Origin: Siphonodentalium dalli
Lineage: Eukaryota > Mollusca > Scaphopoda > Gadilida > Siphonodentaliidae
DNA: 64,000 bases
Direction of reading: 5' to 3'
Assembly (NCBI GenBank): GCA_032622095.1
Contig: CP136064.1
Coordinates: 253,646,484-253,710,483, forward strand
Positions within the stretch are counted from its first letter, which is position 1, and every line of letters begins with the position of its first letter. Made by a program: the position numbers and the translations under genes. Shown here piece by piece: positions 34,629 through 46,650 of the stretch. The notes below the pieces were generated by a model, which did not search any database, was not told where the DNA came from, and worked only from the letters and a program-made list of their open reading frames with translations.

Positions 34629-36950
34629 ATAGCGAGTTTGCGATACCCGTTCGACGGGAACGGGTACGGGTAAATCTGTGAACATCGTCACGGTCACTTG
34701 GGTACTTTCAATGCAGCACATACAGCGATAGCGAATTGAAACGGGTAGATTTGTCCTATTGACCGGTAGCCTTTCACTACGATTTTCTCACTCAAATGTC
34801 CATGAATTCCATGAAATTCCAGTCAGCTATGCGTTAACCTATTTATTGAAAGATTTCATGGGCAAATATTATTGATAAAGTTGTCATTTTAACCCAGGAT
34901 TTGTGTTCAAATTCTCGAGGCGGCTTCTAGCACTTAGATAAATACGGCAGGCCGATTTTTTTTCACTAACAACTTTGTTCACTGCATTAATGACAGGTTG
35001 TGATGAATAGAGTGCGTAGATGGTGCTATAGACGCCCATTGCAGGGACATGGCTATAGATGGTCTGCGCGTTAGGAAGGGTGTCCACCTTCGAATTTCTA
35101 ACTACACATCTCGAACCATATCAAATTCACAAGTTTGCGCGTAAATCCACCCCTCCCCTTGGCTGGCATCAAGCTTTACAATTGTTGGAGATTTTGAGAC
35201 CTGACACCCCCCCCCCAAGCTTGAACAATTTCCAACTGTTTCTGACAGCCATTTCAGTCCAAATTTTGTTACCAAAAATAGGGAAATATGCGAATGTTGG
35301 TCTAAAAACTACAAATTATCCACTAATAAATTGTTCGAAAATCAAACTACGAAAACAATTTCAACCTATTGTTTGTGTGAAATTTCCAACAAATGTTGTG
35401 TCAGGTATATCAAATTTCCCAATGTTGAACATTTGACCAAAGTTGGGGAGGGGGGTTAAGACACCCATGTCGTCACGTCCCTGTCTCAACCCATTGTACA
35501 AGGGCATACATATATCGTGGATTTATCTATGCATTGCACATATGAATACAATTACCGTTTAGTTACCTTATCGTATGTAGGTGGGGACTGATTTCTCATT
35601 TTAATATATATTTACTTTCTGAACGGACATGGCGCATTTGAACTACAATACTTGTGTATACTGTATAGTGGGGATAATATAGGTCGCCAAATACACGAAA
35701 TACCTATACATACTCTACAAAATCTAAGCATATAAGCAGAGCGAGTTTCAGCTGTTTTCTGTGTTTCGCACAGAAGTGAAGCAAACGCTCTTTATTCAAT
35801 CCGTATAATAAACAGACTACATTTTGACACCTTTGTTTTTACCAAGTTAAACATTTCAACCTACTCCCGGGTTTAGATCCCGACAACAATCCCAATTCTT
35901 GGAATAAATATTCCCTTGCCCCGACCGGCCGACCCTTCGATCTGTTGAAAGATTCCAAACAAGGGTTTACTTAAAGCTACTCAAACCGATCAGACGGTCC
36001 CCATATCATAAAGTTACAACAAGAACATTTCTTCAAAATACGCTTTTGTTATCAGAATCGATTAATTACAACAAAATAATGCTAACTGCTGTCAGCTATA
36101 GTATAAAATTTTGGCCGCATTACCACTTGATTTTAGAGTTAAGCATCTTCGTCCGCAATTTTGTCCGGGACCGTCGGTTTGATGACTCTTTTCTGGGCCA
36201 CAAATAATTACATATTTCAAGAAATAACAAACTTCAAAAATCGATATCTGATCACTCTGCGCTTTGATGGTGGGTACCTCGATTCGAATCAAATATTTAG
36301 TTTTACCCCCGAAGCCCAAAAAAATAGTAACTTGGGAGCGTTAATTCGGATTATGCATCTTTAATATGACTAAATATTCCCCAACTAAAATAAGGGACAC
36401 ATGCGGTATTATATCGAACTGAAAGTACATGTAGGACAATGTTAGACCCTTGGCCTAAAACAATACATTTTACATGGAATATTGGTTGGACATTTTAACT
36501 ATATATAACGTAATTGTATATTTGAGCTATCATAATCTATTTTCTAAGTTTAAAAATTCCAACCGATTTATTGTCAACACTCAATCGGTCTATGACTTGT
36601 AGAATCCAATTGTTGAAAATGTTACCAATATGAGTGAAAGAAAAGCAACGTCCTCTTCCAACTTCCACCTAGCTCGTCCTTGATGAAAGCAACTGATTAT
36701 CATGGGGCTCATCTAATCTAAATACAAATTTCCAACAACCCATAACGCTAAGTATAACATAGGTCAATAACGCGAATAACAATCTATATCATAATATCTT
36801 TTTTGTTGCAGTTGGCTCACCATGCATTACCAGTCGATGTGATGAATTCTACCGGTAAAACAGTTTGCGATTTCAAAACGTGTACCGGTACGGGTAGCTA
36901 CCCGTACGCGTACCGGTACCCGTACCGATTTGAAATCGCAAACTCGCTAT
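34629..36950. mobile_element. 2.3-kb non-autonomous TIR element
   Basis: ATAGCGAGTTTGCGAT at 34,629-34,644 is matched by its exact reverse complement at 36,935-36,950. Both ends also carry GGTACGGGTA / ACCGGTACCC-rich subterminal sequence. The right end contains a further palindrome bounded by GTTTGCGATTTCAAA and TTTGAAATCGCAAAC (about 36,851-36,945). No transposase was recognised; the 125-aa frame at 35,059-35,436 looks random. The ends resemble hAT non-autonomous elements, but no 8-bp duplication is seen. Confidence 0.6.
36140..36365 (+). repeat. Dispersed ~220-bp repeat (family also at 41.07, 49.2, 49.5 kb)
   Basis: Shared words are GATTTTAGAGTTA, TTTCTGGGCCA, AAACTTCAAAAATCGATAT, ATCACTCTGxGCTTTGATGG, CGAATCAAATATTT, CCCGAAGCC and AATAGTAA. 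They appear in the same order at 41,070-41,285 (plus), 49,207-49,460 (minus) and 49,490-49,666 (plus). This one is nested inside the 34,629-36,950 element. Confidence 0.75.
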
Positions 36951-37538
36951 TATTAGAGAGTTACTAATATCGATAAAAACTATTATTATGTAAACATTTC
37001 TGTTACAATAGCATTCCAGTAACAATTCCTCATTTATCGAGACTATATAACTTGATGGCCAACATTGGAAAATGTCAATGCATTGAAAAATATTCTGAAT
37101 TTTATGTTTGGACTATTTGAATTATATTTGAACTTACTACGCGATTAGTGATGTTTCTTGACCAAAACTGTAACAGTTTTGTTTACATAACAATGGTTTC
37201 AACACACAAACTTTCGTTATTGGAGAACTATCAATAATGAATATAAGAACAAAGTTTATCTAATTCTTCATGTTCTCCTTAGTTGTGATTTTTCTATTTT
37301 CCCCCCACATTTACCCACTGCGAGTCCCTTGGGTGCTTTAATTCTGGCGCAAACTCGAGTTTCACAAACTGCAGTAAGTAAGTAAGTAAGTAAGTCACTG
37401 TGGTTGTTATTTGGCAGGGTAGCTAGAGCAGTTTGTTCACAGCGTCTTATTGTCCTTGAATTGGAGTAGAACTCTATCAACTGCATCAAATTGTTTCTCT
37501 ATCACAGAACTGTCACATATTTGGAATGTATAGTCTTA
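36951..37538. other. No gene seen
   Basis: AT-rich sequence with a short AAGT tetranucleotide run at about 37,375-37,395. No supported feature. Confidence 0.4.
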
Positions 37539-37540
37539 TA

Positions 37541-37741
37541 CAGTAATGCCCTAAATAATCGACTCCTTAACCACAGCAGAATGGTAACTTTTCATGATTT
37601 AGTCGGAAATATGGCTTGTTGCAATTCATCGGAAAGCTCTCACTGAGAGCTTTCCGACGAATAGCAACAAGCCATATAAATCCTGAAAAGTTACCCATAA
37701 TTCTGTTGTGGTTAAGGAGTCGATTATTTAGGACATTACTG
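37541..37741. mobile_element. Palindromic mariner-type MITE, TA target
   Basis: Almost the whole 201 bp is one palindrome. CAGTAATGCCCTAAATAATC at the left pairs with GATTATTTAGGACATTACTG at the right, with the centre near 37,645 (GAAAGCTCTCACTGAGAGCTTTC). TA flanks both sides (37,539-37,540 and 37,742-37,743), as expected for Tc1/mariner-mobilised MITEs. The two small frames inside are mirror images and not genes. Confidence 0.85.
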
Positions 37742-37761
37742 TACTTCACAACAATAAAGTC

Positions 37762-37905
37762 TTGTTATCGCCTGGGCCCTGGAGATTTGGCCGTAGAATG
37801 TTAACATTGTGTTGTTATCGCCTGGGCCCGGATGATTTAACCGAAGAAGGTTGTGTTGTTATCGCCTGGTCCCTGATGATTTGACCGTAGAAGGTTGTGT
37901 TGTTG
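37762..37905 (+). repeat. Three-unit tandem repeat (~45-50 bp)
   Basis: TTGTTATCGCCTGG starts units at 37,762, 37,812 and about 37,857. Each continues CCCTGxxGATTTxxCCGTAGAA. It abuts the mariner-type MITE. Confidence 0.8.
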
Positions 37906-38678
37906 GAGCAGCTGGTCTTTCCCTTTCCTTCTGTCCTTCCATTTCTATCTTAGCATTTATTTTTTCCCAGTCTATCTCCACCTGTGGGAAAATATGAATG
38001 TTTGATCACAGTTTCAGGAACAGGCATGAGAATATGGTGCTGGACATTTACAGAATGAGGTCCCAAGGGGGTGAAATTTATTTACCCGACCCCAGATAGT
38101 GAGCTAGCATCACTAAATTCACCCTCTGTGGACCTCATTCTATATAGGCCTTATCTTCTTTGGAAAGTATCTTTATTTCCAAATTAACAAGTTTTTTAGT
38201 TTCTTTAGAAACTTTTTCACAAGAATCCTTTTTCTTTTTTAGTTTCCATAGGGAGCCTCGAATATATCAGAGAATGCACTGGCTTACAAGGTGAAGAAAG
38301 ATGAATATTGTTAGGCCAATGCATTACCTTATATAAGTGAGGTCCACTTGGGCGACTCGCATATATAAGAGAATGCATTGGCACAGGGTAGTAAAATTTC
38401 AGAAAGCTCCAGTCATGAAAGTGAGATATATAAGAGAATGCATTGGCACAGGGTAGTAAAATTTCAGAAAGCTCCAGTCATGAAAGTGTTAAAAGCAAAA
38501 CTGTGCTACTAAAACAGCATTTTACATTCACTTACACGGATAAAGTTCAAACTAAACGAGTGTCGTGCAAAATAGAAAACAGTTATATAATCATAGATGT
38601 ATTTCCAACACCAGAGCACAAATCAAAATTTTGGTACAGCATAATTTGACAACAAAAAGTTGTTTGAAAATAGGCAAT
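37906..38678. other. No gene seen; 71-bp direct duplication and a dispersed-repeat family
   Basis: The stretch TATATAAGAGAATGCATTGG through CCAGTCATGAAAGTG occurs twice back-to-back at about 38,362-38,432 and 38,433-38,487. It belongs to a dispersed family (AATGCATTCTCATATA, GGCACAGG, TCATGAAAGGGTTAA) also found at 39,420-39,670, 43,210-43,460 and 50,625-50,770. Confidence 0.6.
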
Positions 38679-38682
38679 TTAA

Positions 38683-39162
38683 AGGTCCAGTTAACTTTCG
38701 AGTCCCAAATCACATTATATAAAATATATGCCATAGTATATACCATTTGAAAGAGGAAGCTCCATCACATTTTATAATCAACTTATTCGGTGTAATAAAC
38801 TGTGAACATGTTGTTTTTGTTGAGATACCGATGTGTGTTCTGTGCTCAAGTTTAATCTGGGCTGTTCTGCAAAGTCTATTATTTTCAATGGAAGGGGACC
38901 ATCTCTATATCTTAAAGATATAGAGTTATTCCCCTTCCATTGAAAATAAACTATAGTTTGAATTATGTTGCATTCTGGTAGCCACAACGGGGGAAATGTT
39001 TCTATGATTTCAGCTATTTTCTATTACTCTATGGGCACCTTCTGAGACACAGATATTCCACATGGTGATGAATTATAGTATTTTATTCATATTTTGCGAT
39101 TGTTATTGTAACATCAAGGCACTATTAAAACATAATTGGTGACTCGAAAATTAAAATGGTCT
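38683..39162. mobile_element. TTAA-flanked MITE with central hairpin
   Basis: TTAA at 38,679-38,682 and 39,163-39,166 flank ends AGGTCCAGTTAACTTTCGAG and CTCGAAAATTAAAATGGTCT, which are inverted with mismatches. The middle holds a strong hairpin, ATTTTCAATGGAAGGGGA ... TCCCCTTCCATTGAAAAT (about 38,880-38,949). The copy at 52,941-53,396 has the same layout. Confidence 0.8.
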
Positions 39163-39166
39163 TTAA

Positions 39167-40320
39167 CATTGAAAGTATGTGTGAATTTCAAATTATGGTG
39201 ACAAAGAATTTTCGATTCAGCAAGCAACAGGTTCAGTTGCTGATTGGTAGAAAATATCTGTAAATAATATCATGAATTTACATTTGAATGGAAATTTAAA
39301 AAATTAGGACCAGACAAAGTCATCTATATCATATTTGTATGTGGGACAACCTGTTAAAAACGAATGCTGGTATAAGCCATATAATATAATTATATCAAGA
39401 GTAAAATTAACATTTCCATGATTGGAGCTTCCTGAAATTTTGTGAAAACCCTGTGTCAATGCATTCTCATATATATGCGAGTCTCCAATAGTGAACCTCG
39501 TATGTATGAGAAAATACATTGACCAAACAATCTTTGCATTTACCTTGTAAGTCAGTGTATTCTCTTATACATGCGAGGCTCCCAATGGGAAACTCGCATA
39601 TATAAGAGAATACATTGGCACAGTATATTTAATGCTGCACCAGCGCAGCTCCCACCATGAAAGGGTTAACCTACAATTATGTTAATAAAACGTGGCTTAT
39701 TTTGATCGATTTTTATCTAGAAATCAATTTTGTAACTTTCGTAATACGTCATGCCTTACTGTCAGTGTATATACAATGTAACATTGTTATCAGTAAGCTC
39801 ATAGTTGCTCCTTTCATCGAAAGGACATGATATAATATCTATGCATGTTGACATTGCCACTCAGATAAAACTTAGTTAAATATCATGTTATCTCGTATCT
39901 CATAGTATGTAAACACATATAATAGTTTATATGTGCGCAATAGATTATCACAGATACATGCTTGGAATAGTAAGCCCAGATTTCTGGTTTAGAAACATTC
40001 ACTGAATCGTAAGTATACTATTGTAGTATACTGGGGGTCCTATGAGCAGGGAGGTTAGTGGGTCATGACCCTCTGGGGCAGGTTCATTCCCGGGTCAAGG
40101 TAGGACACCACATGCCCTAGGGCCAGTATGGGGAAGAAGTAAGATATTGGCATATTTATTGAAGACGTATAACGTATGTATATAAGTATCAATTCAGAGG
40201 GAATTGTGCAGAAGTTATTGTATTTACTTTACTGATAGCTACCTATTGTATGTAATCAATACAGTATCAAAATAGAACAGTAAACGGTACCATCTAAATG
40301 AATCACACTAAAGAGCTGAA
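39167..40320. other. No gene seen; dispersed-repeat copy and possible tRNA-derived relic
   Basis: About 39,420-39,670 is a copy of the AATGCATTCTCATATA family. Near 40,040-40,110 the text GGGGCAGGTTCATTCCCGGGTC resembles a Pol III B box, but no acceptable A box or cloverleaf could be drawn, so it is not called a tRNA. Confidence 0.4.
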
Positions 40321-40322
40321 GA

Positions 40323-40402
40323 AAAACGTTCGTACCCGTAGTTAAGAAATATACCGGAAGTGAAAACGTTCGTACCCGTAGTTATGAAATATACCGGAAG
40401 TG
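40323..40402 (+). repeat. 40-bp direct duplication
   Basis: AAAACGTTCGTACCCGTAGT ... ATATACCGGAAGTG occurs twice in immediate succession, with one substitution (AAGAAAT versus ATGAAAT). Confidence 0.9.
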
Positions 40403-40948
40403 AAAAGCGGATACGCTTCTACTTAAGTATAAATAATTATAATAATCATGTCTCCCAATTTCGTTCCAAAGAACTGGCCATAAAAATGCATGGGTTGGCA
40501 ACTTCCAGTTGGAGGTGGTGAAAACCAAACTCACTGTTGGATGTATTCAGTTGAGCGAACCAACGATTTGGAAAACAACGTGAGGCCTCTTATACCCTCG
40601 AGTGTGGGGGCGCTCGTCTTGGCAAAGCCAATCAGTGATGCCCGTACACCCGGGGCAATGAGAATCAAGCTTCCACATCGCCGATGGCCCGAAAAGTTGA
40701 AGTGGTGACAACTGCTCAGTGGTCAGTCATTTCCATATAGATAACCCTCAGGTAAGGACCTTCCACTGACAGCTGTCACCACCCAACACTCCTACACTAC
40801 ATAGGGAAGTTAGGGAACTGTCGGTACATTGATATTCTCAAGACGTTCATTAATTAATGATATTTTATCAGCCGATCACTCAGGCATTGGAAATGGTATA
40901 TGCACAATTGTAATTTGGTTCAAACAGATGAAGTATTGAATGATACAA
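40403..40948. other. Unassigned; 72-aa frame of unclear status
   Basis: A frame at 40,490-40,708 (ATG start) lies in a locally GC-richer patch than its surroundings. It resembles no family I recognise and has no clear splice signals. It could be a degraded exon or chance. Confidence 0.2.
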
Positions 40949-41410
40949 GGACCAGCCTACATGTTTCAAATTGGGCAAAGTCACTTCTCCCTGTATAGTT
41001 ATTAGGGAGACACACCATCATAGTCAGTTTTTAGGTTGTGGGAATATACTCAACAATCCACAATAGACTAGTTGATTTTAGAGTTATCCATCTTACACCC
41101 GCAATTTGTCCGTTTTGCCAACTTGTGGGCTTCATATCCGAAAATTAATTGATTTCAAAAATCGATATATAATCACTCTGAGCTTTGATGGGTGGGTTCC
41201 TCGAATCGAATCAAATATTTTTTACCACCAAAGCCAAAGAAATAGTAATATAGGACCCTCTGATCGGATTGAGTACCTTTCAATATGATGTTGGGACATA
41301 TGTGTACTGGTGTGCGAGAAAGAAGTCACTTCTTCCCGGGACAAAACTAGGGAGATGTCACACATTTTAGGGAGAAGATATCCCCCAAGTTACCCTATGG
41401 GTTGACTGCT
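40949..41410. mobile_element. MITE of the CAGCCTAGG family, carrying a nested dispersed repeat
   Basis: The left end, GGACCAGCCTACATG then AGTCACTTCTCCCTG, and the right end, GAGAAGATATCCCCCAAGTTACCC ... CTGGTCC, match the two sides of the 33,348-33,730 MITE and the relic at 4308. The 41,070-41,285 segment is a copy of the ~220-bp dispersed repeat, probably nested. The ends are diverged. Confidence 0.6.
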
Positions 41411-41990
41411 GGTCCATGGAATGATATGAGTAAAATGACGGGAAATATATGGGCGGCCGTTGGGTCGGAAATTACATGAAATCAAAGCTAAACAATTACA
41501 TGCACCGCACAGCACATTCAATATAAGTCCATTCCGTTTTAATAGCAATCTTTTTCAAACCAATGGCGTCCATTTTCATACTAAACTTCTTTAATCTCAC
41601 CATTGTTACTTGACAATATAAAACTACCAACCATCTACCATTCAGCCTTATGACAGACAAAGGATTCATTAGTATTAATCCTCATCCAGCACGGCAGGCT
41701 AGCATCACCAAATTCACCCTATAGGAACCTCATTCTGCCTAGGCCTCAACTGCTATAGGAGACCTAGGATCAGATTGAATTTCTCAGGTTTAAGTTGGTG
41801 ATGTTCACCCATTTGTCACCTCAATTTTATGCATTTTATCTTCTGCAAATTTTATAGGGGATATAGAAACTTCCCAGAATGTAAAAAAGTAACTAATTAC
41901 AATGTTAATTTGAGACTATAGACAACCCAGAAGATGAGACCTAAGCAGATTGAGGTCCACAGAGAGTGAATATGGTGATTGCTAGCCGAA
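41411..41990. other. No gene seen
   Basis: Noncoding sequence. ACCTCATTCTGCCTAGGCCT and the region around 41,935-41,985 (AGATGAGACCTAAGCAGATTGAGGTCCAC) suggest another old inverted repeat, with weak similarity to 38,050-38,150 (GCTAGCATCACCAAATTCACCCT). Too diverged to bound. Confidence 0.35.
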
Positions 41991-43070
41991 TTTTAGATAA
42001 AAAACGATGGCTCCCATCTAGTGGTCACCTCGAACATCCATATGAAGTTTGGTGACGATTGGATGAGGTATGTAGGGTGTGCCAAAGGATTTGGTCATGC
42101 AAAGAGTGAAATTCCAAGATGCTGCCAGCGGCCATGTTTTTCATCGAAAGTCGTTCAAATTTGATAGCTCTCATACAGGTGATCCTAAACATGCATCAAT
42201 TTTCCAAACATTTCCCCAAATGAAAGTGTCAATGACACGGTAGCTCAACTTGGAGAGTGGATAATTTCATGTGTTACAATCAAAGGAGCAATTAGAAATG
42301 TGGAAAATTGAAATGTCAACATGAAGACATATATATAAATTAAAATCCGACTCGCATCTAGTGGTCATCCCGAAGATCCGTATGAAGTTTAGTGACAATC
42401 AGACGAGGGATGTCATCTGCAGGATGAACCAAAGGATTTAGTCATCTAAAGAGTAAAATCCAAGATGGCTGCCGGTGGCCATGTTTTTCATTGAATTTTT
42501 TTTTAATTTGATAGCTCCCATCTAGAGGTAGATCATAAACACGCCTGTAAAATTTCAAAAGAATTCTCAAATAAATGCCGGCTGCAAGGTGTGCCAATGG
42601 ATTTAATATTTGAAATCCAAGATGGCTGCTGGCGGCCGTGTTTTTTTCGAGGGTGGGGGGTGGATGGCTCCCATCTGGAGGTCAGCCTGAAGATCCACAT
42701 GCAGGTTAGGGATGATCGAATCAGGGAGGTGGCCTGTATGGTGTGCTAACGGAAATTGTTGACGGATCACGGACGTGTGGACAGACGGACGATGGACGCC
42801 AACCCATTTGTCAAGTTGAGCTAAAAATGCGGACTGCAGGGTGTGCCAATGGATTCAAATTGTTAATACAAGATGGCAGCTGGCGGCGATGTCTTTTAAA
42901 ACTAATTTCTGAACAAACGGCTCCCAATCTGGAGGTTACCCCAAAGATCCATACCAATTTTGGTGATGATCGGATACGAGATGTGGCATGTAGGGTGTGA
43001 TAAAGGAGTGTATTGATGGACGGATGTATGGACTGACAGATGATGGACGCCAACCCATGACAATAGCTCA
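41990..43070 (+). repeat. Tandem dispersed-repeat units (AAGATGGCTGCC family)
   Basis: Diverged units share AAGATGGCTGCxxGCGGCCATGTTTTT, GGCTCCCATCTxGAGGT, GAxGATCCxTATGAAGTTxGGTGACGATxGGAT and GTAGGGTGTGCCAAxGGAT, near 42,005, 42,340, 42,470, 42,600, 42,850 and 42,920. The block is bounded by two copies of a motif around GACAGACGATGGACGCCAACCCAT (42,783 and 43,036). Single units occur at 6020-6180 and 43,900-44,400. Noncoding, despite short frames such as 42,743-43,000. Confidence 0.75.
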
Positions 43071-44449
43071 AACTTGATTCGTCAAGTTGAAACAATAAAT
43101 TACTGTCAGCAGAAGTGTACATACATTGAGAATATCGATTTGTTATCCCGGTTGTTGTGATCAGAGGATTTTTGTTTTAGATGCTTTTCTTTGAATCGCA
43201 TTCCAGTTTCTTAACCCTTGCATGACTGGAGATTTCTGCAATTTTACGAAAACCCTGTTCCAATGCATTCTCATATAGGTGAGGGTCCCATGGTGAGCTT
43301 GGAGAATACATTAGCTTAACAATATTTACCTTGATCTTGTAAGCCAGTGTATTATCTTATGTATGCATGGCTATCTGTGGGAGACTTGCCTATATATAAG
43401 ATAAAGCAATGACACAGGATCTTTAATTTTGCACCAGCGCAGCTCCTGCCATGAAAGGGTTATAAAAGGTCCGGTATGTGATCAATTTTGAAGCAATGGA
43501 TTCAGCGCTGTAAATGTGTTAATGTTTATAAACACCTCAAAAAAAGAAAGTCCCCCTAATATATTCGGTAATATTTTATGAGATATTGGATGGATTTTGA
43601 CGAAACTTTCCACAAATGATTTGTGGTACCAGAGAAAAATTTTCAAGTACGTATGGCATTTTTTCCCTTTCGATCATTTTTTGTACCCACCCAACCCCAC
43701 CGCCAAATTTTTTTCCGTTTTCGGCAGTTTTTTCCGACTATTTTTTGACACCCACCCCCCCTTTTAACACTAAAACAGAGATTTGCGGGGAAAATTCACT
43801 GTAAACAGCTGTATATGAATTTCTGTGCATACTATTTATCATGGATGTTAACATGGACATGTAAATAGGAATGAGTCATTTTGAGGTCATTCGGCCAAAA
43901 AAACATGGCTGCCAGCGGCCATCTTGGATTTCAAAATTTGCAACAAAATACAACACGATAACTGCCTGCAGTCAGTTTACAGTTAGAATTACATTATTTC
44001 TCTCATTCAAAGTGGGTTTGAAGCCCAACTCATTGCCAAAACACTAAAAAACAAGCAGGAAATTTTTTTTTTAGTTGCGGAAAAAATTGCTTGTTGGTTT
44101 CACCCCCCCCTCCCTGCAGGGCCAGGAAAAATGTGTAAGCCGGGCTGCTAAACCACCCACTCAGCCAGGCCTATAGTGTTCGGATATACATATGAAGTGT
44201 AGTGATGACCGGATGAGGATGTTTTTTTTAACGAATATCGGTGAAAAAATTGGAGGTCATACCGAAGATCCGTATGATGTTTGGTGACGATCGGATGAGA
44301 GATGTGTCCTGTAGGGTGTACTAAATGAATGTATTGATGGACGGATGAATGGACTGACATATGATGGACGCCAGCCCATGACCATGGCTCAAACTTGACT
44401 GTTAGAAAAAGTGTACTCTTTGTGTAGACTTTGAGAATATCAATTTGTT
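43071..44449. repeat. Segment duplicated at 44.25-44.45 plus 50.57-50.83 kb
   Basis: 43,118-43,530 reads in the same order as 44,420-44,455 followed by 50,570-50,830: GAGAATATC, TTTGTTATCC, GGTTGTTG, TTTTAGATGCTTTTCTTTGAA, TGCACCAGxGCAGCT, TGAAAGGGTTA, GAAGCAATGGATTCAG. The later copy is split by the 6.1-kb element. About 43,640-43,790 is C-rich noncoding text. Confidence 0.75.
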
Positions 44450-44511
44450 ATCCTGTATGGAAGCGTATTGGTGCCACATAAAAATAAAAATTTGGGTCCC
44501 ATTATGTCCAA

Positions 44512-44690
44512 ATTAGGAGATAGTAAGTCCTAATTAGGAGATAGTAACTCCTAATTAGGACATAGTAAGTCCTAATTAGGAGATAGTAAGTCCTAATTAG
44601 GAGATAGTAAGTCCTAATTAGGAGATAGTAACTCCTAATTAGGACTTAGTATCTCCTAATTAGGAGTTATTATCTCCTAATTAGGAGATA
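44512..44690. repeat. CCTAATTAGG array, left end
   Basis: Eight to nine units of about 21 bp alternate CCTAATTAGG with AGATAGTAAGT or AGATAGTAACT spacers. The orientation of the spacer flips toward the inner end. Confidence 0.9.
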
Positions 44691-44691
44691 A

Positions 44692-45343
44692 TCTATTATA
44701 TATTTTTGGAAGATCTGTATGTGTGTGTGTGTGTGTGGGGGTGTGTCTGTCTGTGTGTTCGCGATGGACTCGAAAACGGCGGAGCCGATTTCGATGAAAC
44801 TTGGTATGTGGGGGTACTTTCGGCCGTGGAGTGACATGGTCCTGTTAATTTGCCCGTGCGACGTGACCTTGACCTTGAAATCGGGTCATTTCAAGGTCGA
44901 ACGCCCGAGTATCACGGGATTTCGATGAAAATTAGTGTCTGGGGATACTTTCGTATGGGGAGTGTCGTAAGCCTATTCGTTTGCCCGTGCGACGTGACCT
45001 TGAAATCGGTTAATTCAAGGTCAAATCGCGAATTTTGATGGGATTTCGACGAAATTTGATACGTATGGTTACTTTTGTCCACTGGGTGTTTTCGACGGAT
45101 CAAATCGTGACCCCGACCTGACCTTGACCTTCAAAATGATCAATTCGAGGTCAAATCGGGTAAAACCGGATGGATTTCGACGGGTACTTTTGTCGGGTAC
45201 TTTTCTCCGGGCAGTGTTTTCGACGGGTCAAATCGTTACCCCACCTGACCTGACCTTCAAAATGGACAATTCAAGGTAAAATCGCGCAATTCGCCGAAAA
45301 GCAGAGGGGAAACATCCCGGACGAAGTCGGGTCCACCTGCTAG
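44692..45343 (+). mobile_element. Non-autonomous Helitron, nested
   Basis: The 5' end is A|TCTATTATATATTTTT. The 3' end has the hairpin CCCGGACGAAGTCGGG (45,316-45,331), then 8 nt and CTAG (45,340-45,343) followed by T. This is the classical Helitron arrangement: TC start, 3' hairpin, CTRR end, insertion between A and T. A GT microsatellite (44,718-44,740) and about four diverged internal units (GATTTCGACGAAA, GTACTTT, GTGACCTTGACCTT) fill it. Five exact matches to TGACCTTGA/TCAAGGTCA lie at 44,864, 44,870, 44,995, 45,015 and 45,119. No Rep/helicase is present. Confidence 0.85.
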
Positions 45344-45482
45344 TATAGGTTTTAAGAACTCAACACCAGTTAGCGGTCATTTCCATTCCCATTCATCGCT
45401 CAGAGTCGCCGCCCAGAGAAAGGAAGTGCCCTCTTTGAGCGACGGTTGATTTTTCTGTCGGGCTTGGCTGGACATGGATAGC

Positions 45483-45826
45483 TTAAAGGGGGACTGTACA
45501 CTAAATCCGACCATTTGTGTGACCGTCTCCGTTTATACTCAACAGAGTTTATGCAACAAATGAATGAATTTGAGACATGTATTAGTGCACTCGTGTGCTC
45601 TATGAACGAATAAAATAACATGGTAATTATAATGAAAATTTATTTATGACTCCAGCCGTTTATTAATTTCCATTATACTTACCATGTTGTTTGCATCATT
45701 CGTAGAGCACACGAGTGTACTTTGCGCTAATCAATGGCTCAAATTCATTCATTCATATATATTATGTTGAGTATAAAAGGAGATGGTCTCATAAATAACC
45801 GGATTTAGTGTACAGTTCCCTTTAAT
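45483..45826. mobile_element. Fold-back MITE
   Basis: AAAGGGGGACTGTACACTAAAT at the left pairs with ATTTAGTGTACAGTTCCCTTT at the right. Pairing continues through the arms (GAGCACACGAGTG with CACTCGTGTGCTC; ACCATGTTGT with ACATGGT), so most of the 344 bp is palindromic. Outer CTTGGCTGG / CCAGCCAAG pairs suggest it may be nested in, or part of, a larger fold-back. Confidence 0.75.
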
Positions 45827-46537
45827 CCCCAGCCAAGTCTCGCACGAGGTGAACTCTTTCCAGTCGGTGCATTGTGTCCATGGACCAATCATGACCATAC
45901 GTACAAATGCAGGCTGACTTGAAGTGGTTTTGCAGTAACAGGTCACACCAGTAGCAACAGTAACTGGAAGTGGCCTGATAGGGTATGATATACCTCTGGT
46001 AGGACCGACAGGAAACCACCCTCAGGGGGCCACCAAGACCACTCGAGGGAAGAAGAAAAAGAACAAGTGAAACACAGTATACAGTATACAGAATTAGGGG
46101 GAAAAGCGAAAAAGAAGAAGTAAAGTTTAGATCATTTTCCCATAATTTTTCATTGTTATATCACCATTTATAACACCCAACATCATTCCTAAGTGGGTCG
46201 TGGGGGAGTACATACTGCCCTTCCAAATCCTCCGGGGCCCCAATACCAAATTCCCAATAAACGGTTCGCGGTCATTTAGAACCACTCACAATGTTATTAT
46301 ATTCATTCGTTTGCAATGGATGAAGCATTGCAACTCTACTTCAATTTGGGGCTGAGTTATAAATACATCGTCCAATGTTTGTCTAATTTACACGGAATTT
46401 GCACATATCTCTACGTACTGTTAAGCGTAAACTGAAAATGAAATGAAATTATTTTGGCATATAAACAGGTGTCATCAAATTATCTCTGGATAGTCACTGG
46501 TATATACATTATACTCTATGCCGTGGATTGACTATGT
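45827..46537. other. No gene seen
   Basis: Interior of the 6.1-kb element. Short frames only, none with a recognisable family. Confidence 0.4.
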
Positions 46538-46650
46538 AAAGGATAATGTTCGAAGCAGAGGGAAATCGGTAAAAGAATAGACGAGGGCTTGCCCGAGTCT
46601 ATTCTTTGCCGACTTCCCGACGCTGAGAATATTATCTGACTTAAAACCAC
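46538..46650. repeat. Hairpin / fold-back
   Basis: GGGAAATCGGTAAAAGAATAGAC pairs with GTCTATTCTTTGCCGACTTCCC around the centre at about 46,590 (GAGGGCTTGCCC). Weaker pairing extends outward (GGATAATGTTC with GAATATTATC). Confidence 0.75.

Noticed and set aside
35059-35436. 125-aa ORF as a transposase or gene
   Set aside because: No domain-like pattern, low complexity of signals, and it lies within a non-autonomous TIR element.
40040-40110. tRNA gene or tRNA-derived SINE
   Set aside because: Only a B-box-like GGTTCATTCCC was seen; no cloverleaf or matching A box could be drawn.
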